Assembly: GCA_035771165.1 (NCBI GenBank)
Contig: JAWNZC010000087.1
Location: forward strand, 5,961,501 to 6,025,500
DNA from: Paragorgia papillata
Taxonomy: Eukaryota > Cnidaria > Anthozoa > Scleralcyonacea > Coralliidae
Direction of reading: 5' to 3'
Length of the DNA stretch: 64,000 bases
Part shown: piece after piece, positions 51,415 to 60,610 of the stretch
How the letters are laid out: each line of letters opens with the position of its first letter
Position numbering within the stretch: position 1 is the first letter of the stretch
Made by a program: the position numbers and the translations under genes
Notes under the pieces: generated by a model
Databases searched by the model: none
What the model saw: only the letters and a program-made list of their open reading frames with translations
Told to the model about the DNA's origin: nothing

Positions 51415-52767
51415 TTAGTAAGGTCTGCTTCTTAGATTATATTTAGGCGTTTTTATTTTAAAAGTAGCGTGATAGTCTTTATTGTCTTCTGGTGATAATT
51501 GTGATACATCTTCTTTTGTCATGGGTAAATATTTTGATCGAGTCATCAATAGATGATGTTCATACTCTTCTCTATCATCTGGGGTCATCTTTGCCAAGTC
51601 GCTTTCTTTCCAATCCGAAGAGCTTTCCCAGTTATGAAAGAAATTATGTTTAAGCGTTGGTTGTTCAACGGTGGGAGGCGGTGTTACAAAATAGGTTTTA
51701 GGTGTAGCGGGAGCAGTAGGGAAACTCCACGGAAGATCGTCAGTTTCTTGCTTTATCTTTTGTGTCAAATTTTCTGAAGTTTTTGGTGGCTGAGTTTGAA
51801 GATTAGTCAGAGGTTGAGACTGATTCTGCAGTTGGTTTTGAAACGTCAGAAAACGTCCTAACTGATTGGAGTAGAGTATGCTCTTTTCTTCAGGTGTTAA
51901 CTGTGGCGCTTGTACAATATCTTGCATTTTTTGTTCTGTATTGTACATGGCATTAACGATCGGAGGTAATTGATAGGATTGCTTTTGTATGAAACTACCC
52001 AGCTGTTGCTGCAGGCTGGAGCTATTTTCTCCGGGTAGAACATTGGTCTTGAGGCGGTGATCGTCGTCCGTAGTCGGCTTTAGATCAAGCATTAAATAAC
52101 CATGAGGGCGACTTGTGGCTTCCTCGTAACTCTTCATAAATTCATGGACATGACCTGGGTTCACCTGCCGTGCCAAGACAGAAATTTGTTGCTTATCCCT
52201 CGGAGACTTGAATAGTACGATATAGTGTGCGTTGAGGCTGATGTTTCTGGTTTCCTTTCCTTGGTGAAATATGTTCTGAACAATATAGATCACGGAGAGA
52301 TTCCGGTGATGACTTCCCTTAGTAAATAAACTAGCAATACGTTTATCTCTTCCTGACTGATCCATGAGATCGTCAAGAACAATAAGGTTTCGCTTAGAAA
52401 CATCAAGAAAATTATCAGAGTCTATATCAGAGGGTATGCCTTCGTTAAGCTCAATGCCTGGTATTGTCTTGATCATTTCTAAATACAGGGGCTGCCACTG
52501 TCCATAACACCAAATGATACGTTCGGGAGGAGGATTAATCGTAGTTTTGGCGTTTTCCAGAAGTGTCTTCACCCATACTGTTTTGCCGCTCTGAGTACAC
52601 CCTGCAACAATGCATGTGAACGGATGCTGCATGACTGTTGCGTCAGTGAGAAGATGTGCTGGTCTTGAATAAGTACTGTTTTTATGGGAATTTTTTATAT
52701 GACGTTGCATGTTGAATAGTGTTGAAAACGTTTTTCCACAAGTGCTGCAGGCATAAGACATGTTCAC
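51415..52767 (-). CDS. C2H2 finger fused to packaging ATPase, complete copy
   Basis: This 450-residue protein has three parts. Residues 5-28 form a C2H2 finger (YACSTCGKTFSTLFNMQRHI, then KNSH). Residues 50-240 are an FtsK/HerA-like ATPase with Walker A GCTQSGKT (56-63) and Walker B LIVLDD (128-133), then GSHHRNLSVIYIVQN. Residues 265-450 include PPIVNAMYNTEQKMQDI and a SILYSNQLGRFLTF segment resembling the protein at 6253-6975 of the first Polinton, then a Pro/Gln-rich tail. The role would be DNA packaging or translocation. Its 5' half is unique to the palindrome centre; its 3' half is duplicated at 52940-53617. Confidence 0.87.
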   Translation of the reverse strand: MNMSYACSTCGKTFSTLFNMQRHIKNSHKNSTYSRPAHLLTDATVMQHPFTCIVAGCTQSGKTVWVKTLLENAKTTINPPPERIIWCYGQWQPLYLEMIKTIPGIELNEGIPSDIDSDNFLDVSKRNLIVLDDLMDQSGRDKRIASLFTKGSHHRNLSVIYIVQNIFHQGKETRNISLNAHYIVLFKSPRDKQQISVLARQVNPGHVHEFMKSYEEATSRPHGYLMLDLKPTTDDDHRLKTNVLPGENSSSLQQQLGSFIQKQSYQLPPIVNAMYNTEQKMQDIVQAPQLTPEEKSILYSNQLGRFLTFQNQLQNQSQPLTNLQTQPPKTSENLTQKIKQETDDLPWSFPTAPATPKTYFVTPPPTVEQPTLKHNFFHNWESSSDWKESDLAKMTPDDREEYEHHLLMTRSKYLPMTKEDVSQLSPEDNKDYHATFKIKTPKYNLRSRPY

Positions 52768-52827
52768 TCGTTGAAGAGCATGAGCGGAATAAATACTTCT
52801 AGAGAATTTCGTATTATATATTTATCT

Positions 52828-52906
52828 TTCTCCTCCTCCTCTTTCTCCTCCTCCTCTTTTCTCCTCCTCCTCCTCCTCCTCTTTCTCCTCCTCCTCTTTC
52901 TCCTCC
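52828..52906. repeat. CTCCT pyrimidine tract at the palindrome centre
   Basis: CTCCTCCTC/TTTCTCC repeats run directly into the right arm at 52906. The same tract lies in each arm (51256-51331 inverted and 53701-53779), so it is a likely site of the switch that built the palindrome. Confidence 0.85.
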
Positions 52907-52939
52907 GAGGAAGCCACAAGTCGCCCTCATGGTTATTTA

Positions 52940-53617
52940 ATGCTTGATCTAAAGCCGACTACGGACGACGATCACCGCCTCAAGACCAATGTTCTACCCG
53001 GAGAAAATAGCTCCAGCCTGCAGCAACAGCTGGGTAGTTTCATACAAAAGCAATCCTATCAATTACCTCCGATCGTTAATGCCATGTACAATACAGAACA
53101 AAAAATGCAAGATATTGTACAAGCGCCACAGTTAACACCTGAAGAAAAGAGCATACTCTACTCCAATCAGTTAGGACGTTTTCTGACGTTTCAAAACCAA
53201 CTGCAGAATCAGTCTCAACCTCTGACTAATCTTCAAACTCAGCCACCAAAAACTTCAGAAAATTTGACACCAAAGATAAAGCAAGAAACTGACGATCTTC
53301 CGTGGAGTTTCCCTACAGCTCCCGCTACACCTAAAACCTATTTTGTAACACCGCCTCCCACCGTTGAACAACCAACGCTTAAACATAATTTCTTTCATAA
53401 CTGGGAAAGCTCTTCGGATTGGAAAGAAAGCGACTTGGCAAAGATGACCCCAGATGATAGAGAAGAGTATGAACATCATCTATTGATGACTCGATCAAAA
53501 TATTTACCCATGACAAAAGAAGATGTATCACAATTATCACCAGAAGACAATAAAGACTATCACGCTACTTTTAAAATAAAAACGCCTAAATATAATCTAA
53601 GAAGCAGACCTTACTAA
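52940..53617 (+). pseudogene. ATPase C-terminal half, right copy (truncated)
   Basis: The frame continues from the arm junction at 52906; the first Met is at 52940 (MLDLKPTTDDDHRLKTNVLP). It matches the last 225 residues of the complete ATPase with two visible changes. Walker A and B are absent, so it cannot be an ATPase. An independent product is unlikely, as no obvious promoter is present. Confidence 0.85.
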
Positions 53618-53700
53618 AACTTTTGATATGTATATGTTTGAGCGAAAACCGAAATAAATATTTTAAGCTAAATGCATTTGTATGTGTGTGTGTGTCTATT

Positions 53701-53779
53701 TGCTCCTCCTCCTCCTCCTCCTCCTCTTTCTCCTCCTCCTCCTCTTTCTCCTCCTCCTCCTTCTCCTCCTCCTCCCCCC
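53701..53779. repeat. CTCCT pyrimidine tract, right arm
   Basis: Inverse copy of 51256-51331, with small length differences. Confidence 0.88.
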
Positions 53780-53838
53780 TCTTAAAATATGTGTTTTGGT
53801 AGCGTTTTCCTCATTTAGACACTGACTGTCAAATAGAG

Positions 53839-54156
53839 ATGTTGATCAAAAAGCACAAACCGTTTCTTGAACTTTTATGTACAAGTGAACCTATTCAACA
53901 GCGAGGTTTGTTGGAGACTGCTAGCCCTGAGCAAATTAGATGCATTTGTGATTGTATGTTGAACTTTTGGTCAACGCAATATCAATTATCACCTGCTTTG
54001 CTTGAAGTCGTTAGGCCTTATAGCGACGACATATCAACTTTGGCTAGTCCCCGAAGTAGTTTTATGAGAAAAAAAGAGATACTGGTTCAAAAAGGTGAAG
54101 GATTTCTTGATGTCCTACTTGGTCCAGTTTTAGAAGGACTCGCAGAACTAATATAA
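53839..54156 (+). CDS. Small GEGFL-tail protein, right copy
   Basis: 105 residues, the same translation as the left copy at 50878-51195. It follows the CTCCT tract and precedes the zinc-ribbon protein by 45 bases, the same gene order as in the first Polinton (ATPase, GEGFL protein, then the PAG-domain protein). Both copies have kept their frame, which suggests either recent duplication or selection. Confidence 0.78.
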   Translation: MLIKKHKPFLELLCTSEPIQQRGLLETASPEQIRCICDCMLNFWSTQYQLSPALLEVVRPYSDDISTLASPRSSFMRKKEILVQKGEGFLDVLLGPVLEGLAELI

Positions 54157-54201
54157 AAACAACGATATTTTTTAAAGACCATCATTCGAACCCTGAACAC
54201 T

Positions 54202-54876
54202 ATGGGAGAAAGGTTACATGACGATTTTCGTGTTAAAGAAATACTGTCACATTTTGACTACGGAGTCGATGAAGCGAACGCGTCCTCTTTGTTGAATAGT
54301 TTACTCGCCTCCTATGTCAACTTAACATGGAATCCCAAAGGAGAAATTGTGTATCAAGGAAGAACTATACCAAACACAAAAATAGCCGAATTGGTAGAAT
54401 ACTGTGTATCACCTTACTTCTCAGGAATTCCCGAACCAGCTGGTTTAAACGTATTTGTAAAAGGACTCGCCGACATTAACATTGACAAAAACCTTATCGA
54501 AAATGTTCGAGTGCTAACAATGTTGGCGCAGGCAGAAGAAGAAACAGAATCAGAGAGCGAAAACGAAGAAACTTCCTGCGAAGAAGATTCAGAAAACGAT
54601 AAGGACTACACCGAAATAGAATCAGAAAATTCTATAATTGACGAACCTGTTGATTGCGAACGTTGTCAGAATCCTGTTAATTTTACACATGTAATTGAGT
54701 GTCCTAAGTGTTTGTGGAAATATTTTAACAAATGCGTTAATCGAAATCTGATATGTAATGTTTGTGGTACAGAATTCAAGGCTCATGATCCATGCCTTCG
54801 GATTATAAGATGTACTGTATGCCCATATGCTAGTGTTACCGATAGATCACTAAATAATCAAGAGTTTTTTGTGTAA
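54202..54876 (+). CDS. Conserved Polinton-like protein with C-terminal zinc ribbon, right copy
   Basis: This intact 224-residue protein has GEIVYQGRTIPNTKIAELVE and EPAGLNVFVKGLADINIDKN at residues 45-105. These match the GxMVFKGRPIPGTNVIDLV and PAGWQLFAKALGNMNVP parts of the protein at 6253-6975. Residues 110-155 are highly acidic (ESESENEETSCEED). The end has five CxxC-type pairs (CERCQNP, CPKCLW, CNVCGTE, CTVCPY), a zinc-ribbon-like region absent from the first Polinton. Function unknown; nucleic-acid binding is possible. Confidence 0.78.
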   Translation: MGERLHDDFRVKEILSHFDYGVDEANASSLLNSLLASYVNLTWNPKGEIVYQGRTIPNTKIAELVEYCVSPYFSGIPEPAGLNVFVKGLADINIDKNLIENVRVLTMLAQAEEETESESENEETSCEEDSENDKDYTEIESENSIIDEPVDCERCQNPVNFTHVIECPKCLWKYFNKCVNRNLICNVCGTEFKAHDPCLRIIRCTVCPYASVTDRSLNNQEFFV

Positions 54877-55243
54877 AGATATATTTCTCAATAAAATATT
54901 TTAAATTCTGTATTACATGTACGCGTGTTGCTAATGACTCTCTTGACTAGACTTGCCCAAGCGCTTAATCTCCTTAATGACCCTAATGAGTTTCTCTTTT
55001 GTCTCCTGCACGTGCACTCAGGATAAATATGCAAATATCACACTTAGTAACAGAAAGCGTAGCAACGCTTTCAAAGTAATAAATCGCTTTGCCTTTATAT
55101 TTCGACATTTAAAATCGTTCTTTTCATGACTTCTTAAAGTGATTCTTCATTCTATCTTCCTACGATTTACTCGCTTATAAACAATGGTTTAGTTAGCAGT
55201 AATCACTAGGATGACTTACTCTGTTTGTACTCCAGTTAACCTA

Positions 55244-55518
55244 CAATCTTGGACAAAAGTATTCGGACACGACAACACATTCTTCACTTATAACATTTCA
55301 TTCTGCTTTAGCGGGTTCTGCTTGAACGATCGATGCCTAGCAACCCCCTCCTCCCTTTCAATGTTGTTCACCGTGTCAAATATAATGTATTTTCACGCAT
55401 ATTTGCCATTTATATCCGTCAACATTGATTAGGGGGAGGGGTTTTGTTGCTATATGTAAATTTTTGCGTAAACATGAACGTGCGCGTGGCGCGTCCCAAT
55501 GACTTTTGTCCAAGATTG
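55244..55518. mobile_element. 275-bp MITE with CAATCTTGGACAAAAGT termini, copy 1
   Basis: CAATCTTGGACAAAAGT and its inverse bound the unit. TA precedes it (55242-55243), but TC follows (55519-55520). It is nearly identical to 56493-56767 in the same orientation. Confidence 0.88.
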
Positions 55519-56492
55519 TCTGCAAGCGATTTTTGCAAAATATGTTAATTGACATTGTCAATGAATTTTAAAATGTCGCTAATTTAATTAAATATACCTC
55601 AAGGAATATAAGTTAATTATTTTTATGACCAAACTTGTTAAACAAGTTATACAATAGGTAAAGAAACGCCCTTTCCCGATGCGCAATACACGAGCAGTAA
55701 CAATCTATACTATAAAATCTTTGTGGAAGGCACGATATTACCAAACACTTCCACGCTTTTACGGAAAGAGTGTTTCGAGCATTGGATAGTTTAGCTTTCA
55801 AATTACTGGACCGTACTATAGCGAGCATGCCGAAGAGAATACAGGGAATTATATCGGGGAAAGGAGCAAGGACTTAGCTATTCCGAAGTATTGTTTAACA
55901 ATACCGTTTAAACAATTATAATAATTATTCGTGTATGTTAATTAGCGGTATACACGGTACACACTTGTGCAACGTTATTATATAAAAGAACAGAGTTAAA
56001 AATCCTTTTATATATCGGTGCACAAGTGTGTACCGTCTTACACAAAATCTAAAATAATATTACAACACTTGCCTCAATATACGGCAGTACAACAACAGCA
56101 TTTCAATTACATTTCTGCATACATTGTGCATATTTTCTAAACTAAGTGTACACTATATAGGCACCACAAAGGCGAAACATTAAATTGCCGTGTGAAGTTA
56201 ATATAATTCCACGTTGACTGAAACACAACATGTATACATGCGGGTGCATATTGCACCAAGAAACAACAGCATTTCCCACATTATTTCCATATTCTCCCTT
56301 GGTGGAATCACAATTCTTGAACAAACAATTCAGAAATTCCTCAAAACATTTATATTATTTTAATTTTTTGGCACAAAAAAAACGTAATACACTGAACAAT
56401 TAATATAATTTAACAATCAACTGAGACTATACACTTTTAATGGTCGTTTGAGTAAAAAATAAGGCATTATTGACACAGACACATTTCGCAGA
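55519..56492. other. Segment between two direct MITE copies
   Basis: About 970 bp without an ORF. It begins TCTGC and ends GCAGA (inverted edges). A 16-bp inverted repeat, GGTACACACTTGTGCA, lies at 55956-55971 and 56019-56034. There is no match to the left arm. Confidence 0.7.
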
Positions 56493-56767
56493 CAATCTTG
56501 GACAAAAGTATTCGGACACCACAACACATTCTTCACTTATAACATTTCATTCTGCTTCAGCGGGTTCTGCTTGAACGATCGATGCCTAGCAACCCCCTCC
56601 TCCCTTTCAATGTTGTTCACCGTGTCAAATATAATGTATTTTCACGCATATTTGCCATTTATATCCGTCAACATTGATTAGGGGGAGGGGTTTTGTTGCT
56701 ATATGTAACTTTTTGCGTAAACATGAACGTGCGCGTGGCGCGTCCCAATGACTTTTGTCCAAGATTG
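56493..56767. mobile_element. 275-bp MITE with CAATCTTGGACAAAAGT termini, copy 2
   Basis: Direct copy of 55244-55518. TA follows it (56768-56769). The sequence after it (GCAACGCTTTC) repeats the sequence at 55064, so it sits at a TA inside GCGTAGCAACG. Confidence 0.88.
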
Positions 56768-57096
56768 TAGCAACGCTTTCAAAGTAATAAATCGCTTTGC
56801 CTTTAGTTCATATTTCGACACTTAAAATCGTTCTTTTCACGACTTCTCGAAGTGATTCCTCATTCTATCTTCCTACAATTTCCTCGCTCATGAACTAGGG
56901 TTTAGTTAGCAATAATTCTAGGATGACTTACTCTGTTTGAATATCTAGATCCTAAAAAATATAATCCAATCTTGCCCAATCATGTCACAGGCGTGAGTCA
57001 TGCGTGAGTCACGGTGCGTGAGTCACGCTGAATATTAATGAGGCGGCATCCCTTTGATACGCTATATGGGGGGGGGGGGGGTTATCTACTTCCCTG

Positions 57097-57327
57097 GCAC
57101 TGTACAAGAGATCAAGAAAGCATTTGCACAAGTCATTGAAGGGTGACATGAAGAAAATTGTCAATGAACTCTTGTTCCAGAATGCACTTACAAAAACACC
57201 ACGTAGGTCTTATGGCTTCTTTTCTGGAATCAATCCTTCTCTACTATCTGACTTTAACTTGCAAAAACTTTATGCCTGGATTAATGACCATAAGAAGCAC
57301 ATGATACTGCACAGAAATGCCAGATAG
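57097..57327 (+). pseudogene. DUF6589-like gene, C-terminal part after the insertion
   Basis: After the duplicated TCCCTG (57091-57096) the frame of the interrupted exon resumes as ALYKRSRKHLHKSLKGDMKK and continues to a TAG at 57325-57327. The end reads SLLSDFNLQKLYAWINDHKK. Joining left and right flanks at one copy of TCCCTG gives one continuous frame, so the element landed cleanly in a coding exon. Confidence 0.85.
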
Positions 57328-57362
57328 AAGCTTATTTCTTTGTTGATAATTGTAACGTTTAA

Positions 57363-57672
57363 AGGTGATGTACAGTCCGTTCTGCGCATGTACGAAACTA
57401 ATGTTTACATCTTTATTTACAAAAATAATACTAATACCTTATTCAAGATTGTAAGCTTTTCTTGGTTCCCATTCATTACTTGTACCCAAAACAAAACATT
57501 TTCAGGAAAAATAGAAGAAATCCGAGGATATATCCTCGCCGAATCACTTGGTTTTCTGCCATGTTGTTCCTAACGGTTAAACATTTTGCTGAGTACTTCA
57601 TGTAATTATCTACGAATGTCATGTTTTGGGGACCACATTGCGGTCATGTGCAGCACGGACTGTACGTCACCT
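57363..57672. mobile_element. 310-bp TTAA MITE
   Basis: AGGTGATGTACAGTCCGT and the inverse ACGGACTGTACGTCACCT bound the element. TTAA lies on both sides (57359-57362 and 57673-57676), as for Kolobok or piggyBac-driven copies. A 77-codon frame across it has no motif. Confidence 0.85.
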
Positions 57673-57676
57673 TTAA

Positions 57677-58638
57677 TTTCAGGTTCTCTTACATGTAATA
57701 TAGCATACACATTTGTATAGTCAGCTGTAAGATGTGTTGTTGAATATACCCCATTATGAAAAACGGTTACTTCAAAATTATCATTAAGGGTCCTGTTATG
57801 GTTAAGATAGATGTCTTGTGAACACCAAACAGCCTTTTAGAGATACAATTTATTTTACACAAATATTAAATGGTAATCATAGGTGATCGACAATAGAATT
57901 TATAACAATATAACAAGGACTCCACTGCCACTGAATTCCCCAAGGGAAAGAGCCAATACACAGGTTATTTAAAAGGGTAAATGGGCAATTAATGTATTGT
58001 AAATCAATACGTTGAGGTCAGTTTACTGCCAAAACATCAAGAAATACAAAGAAGGGCTTTGCTCAAAACTTTAGACAGTAATTTATTATTTGTCAGTAAA
58101 CTCACCTCGCTATATTTAGATTTAGACTCATTACTGCCCAAGCAGTATTTTATAATTGTTATAACGTAAATACAATACCATTCATCACTCTTACAACAGA
58201 CTGTATGTGCATATACTGTATAATTCTTACCAATTGCACTGTTTTCTTGCTTCTGTACATAGAAGAATAGAATCTAAATTTCTATCCTCAAATCATTATT
58301 GTTATGATCATGAAAACCATAGACTCCAACTTTACTCCCAGCACATACCTGTTTGTCAGATAACCTCATAAGAGGTAAAGAACCAAATATTGGAAAATGA
58401 CCAAGCACTTTCTGGGTTTCTCACTTGTAATTCAAAACATATAATTATTTTCTATTCTGATAAGTGATTATAAAATCATTGAAAATTTCTTATGAACTTG
58501 CATGAGCCGATGGCTTATAAGTGGGACTCTATGGTATACCAATAAAGAATACAGCCAACAGATGTACTATCATGCATGTTTAGGAAATAATATAGGAATC
58601 ACAAACCATGTTTTCCAACAGTATTAGGTTACCAAAAC
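57677..58638. other. No gene recognised
   Basis: AT-rich sequence downstream of the RecQ-like gene's stop (minus strand); it may contain that gene's 3' untranslated region. Confidence 0.5.
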
Positions 58639-60435
58639 TTAATCTTCATTAATCATAGCAAGATTTTCAAGAAAACTATCATTTCCAGCTAAATCAGAAC
58701 CAATTAATGTCTCTGTTTTGTCCAATCCAAACTCCTGACTATCTACCAAATCTAGAAAACTAGAGTAATCTTTCAGCTCTTCCCAGTCCATTTCAATGTT
58801 AAGGGTATCTTCGGCCAGCATTGACATCTCATATTCAATTGTGATGTCACCAAATACTTTTCCAACTGCGTCCAATACAGCAACAGCATGAGGTCTTCTC
58901 CAAATTTCCACATTTTGTAACACATCTTCAACTGTAAACAGTTTATGACATGTCTGTAAGACTTGCAGGATTTGGAGCCAACCAAATTCAAGAAAGACAT
59001 TTGGAACACCAACAGTAGACATCATGTTAGAAATCTCTTTCTCTATCAATTGCTTCTTGTAGGATATAAGAAGTTCCCTTAGTTTGGCCTTGTCAGTTGA
59101 ATGTACAGGCCGCACTGCTGGTGGATTTCTCCCAGGTACGGGTGGGTCTGTCTTATCATCACAACTGATGTTTGGTATTGCACCACATTCAGTGCTTCCA
59201 CATTTGCAGTTTGCAGCACATATATCACAACACTGATGACGTACTTCAAAATTTGTAGAACTGCAGCCAAACTCTGACATAATCATTGATATATATTAAC
59301 CCACAGTGTTTGCGTGTTTGACAGTATATCGATGTGCGGTCAGTCCCAATCCTTTTGCCGTTTAATTCATCAATAAGCCCTGAAAAAATCATCTCAAGAG
59401 GCATATTAATATCAACATACTGGACACTATAACGCAAGTTCTGCCGATTGGGGCTCCTCTGAACTGTATAAGTGCTCTTGGTTGGTAGCTGTAGACAGTC
59501 GAAAATATACTCTGTTGTAGCTTTAGTCGCCGTTGCAGTAAGGACAAGAAACTTTACACCTGATGCAACAAGTGATCTTAGTTCGCCCAGATTACCATAC
59601 CACTGTCGAAAGGGTATGCTTTGTTTTCCAAGCCCACCATTTGAAAAACCCCTACACAATAAAAGTAAAAAGGTCATCATAAGTAAAATATCAACACACT
59701 GTCTGTCCATATCACGCATACTAAGAACATACATTAAGTTTTGATACAAAACATAGATTGATGTAAGGATTTACGTGCAAATGCTGTTCAGTCACGTATG
59801 AAGTGAACAACAAAGTTAACAAATCAAAAGCAAATCCTGTCCATTCTTAAATAGCAAGAGTAAATACAAATACACATTGCCATTCAAAGCAAGTAAATAT
59901 AAAACAGTTACTTTAATAGATAATACTTACCACTCGTGAATACAGTGAGCTTCGTCTACAGCCACACAAACCAGACTTTCCAAAAACAACTTCGAAAAGA
60001 ATATTCCTCTCCATGTGTCAGTCGCAAGAAGACACTCGGGCGAAGCATAAACATGAGTATACTTCCCCTGTATCACATCTTGTACCACAATATATTTGGA
60101 TTCGTCCGTGATACAAACAGCAGGTATTTCTAAACTATTCAGGTAAGAAACTTGTTCTTCTATAAGCGATTTCAATGGAGAAATCACGACTTCAATGCTT
60201 GTATTTTTGGGTCGTAGATTTACGATGTCAGCAACTCGTGGAACTGCTTGAAAAATCAAAGATTTTACAAACGAAGTCGGCAGGTTAACATAAACATGTT
60301 GGCCGGAAAAGTATTTCTCCAACGCCTCTACTTGTTCAGGATAAAGTTCCTTCAAATTAAACGTATACAAACTATTTCTAAGGCACTATTCCAGCGATCA
60401 ATATTTGGACGATTGGCTTGACGATTGGACGCCAT
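58639..60435 (-). pseudogene. RecQ-like helicase gene, decayed
   Basis: A likely start at 60435 ([19 protein letters not shown]) is followed by a frameshift at about 60385. Exon 1 then runs to 59931: [14 protein letters not shown], a damaged Walker A (NLPTSFVKS where PTGxGKS is normal), and DEAHCIHEW. Exon 2 starts at 59651 in matching phase: [23 protein letters not shown] and [11 protein letters not shown]. Another frame (59286-58639) then gives HQCCDICAANCKCG, the cysteine-rich end, and an acidic tail. Helicase motifs V and VI are missing between SIYC and HQCC, so an internal deletion is likely. Such RecQ-like genes are repeated in cnidarians. Confidence 0.82.
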
Positions 60436-60610
60436 GTTTTTGGAGAAGATCTAATAATTACAGAATTAATTATAAGAAACAAGCGAATCATAAAGCTTCT
60501 TACTATATTTGTGCAGTTGAACCAATCACACGCAGTTACTTATAATCGTGTAATTAATACGTCACAGAACACGATTAGCGTCGCGGTTCAGCAGACCGTA
60601 ATTTCCGGGT

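Larger units (their letters stand above)
49651..52126. repeat. Left arm of the palindromic element
   Basis: The arm contains the AGTAGATAAC tip, a poly-C run (49661-49675), GTGACTCACGCA-type short repeats (49718-49751), the 224- and 105-residue genes and the 3' half of the ATPase gene. It matches 52906-57090 inverted with only scattered differences. Confidence 0.93.
49651..57090. mobile_element. Palindromic non-autonomous Polinton-like element
   Basis: The 7440-bp element begins AGTAGATAAC-poly-C and ends with the inverse, with an exact 6-bp duplication TCCCTG outside (49645-49650 and 57091-57096). Its left arm (49651-52126) is repeated in inverse orientation from 52906 to 57090, interrupted by extra sequence at about 55226-56767. 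The centre (52127-52905) holds the first half of an ATPase gene. It lacks polymerase, integrase, protease and capsid genes, so movement would depend on another element. Tips resemble those of the Polinton at 1-12915. Confidence 0.92.
52906..57090. repeat. Right arm of the palindromic element
   Basis: This inverse copy of the left arm starts at CGAGGAAGCCACAAG (52906). It carries an added MITE-bounded block and a second copy of about 165 bp of subterminal sequence (55062-55226 repeated at 56768-56940). Confidence 0.92.

Noticed and set aside
52940..53617. Treating the right ATPase copy as a functional gene
   Set aside because: It lacks both Walker motifs and begins at the palindrome junction.
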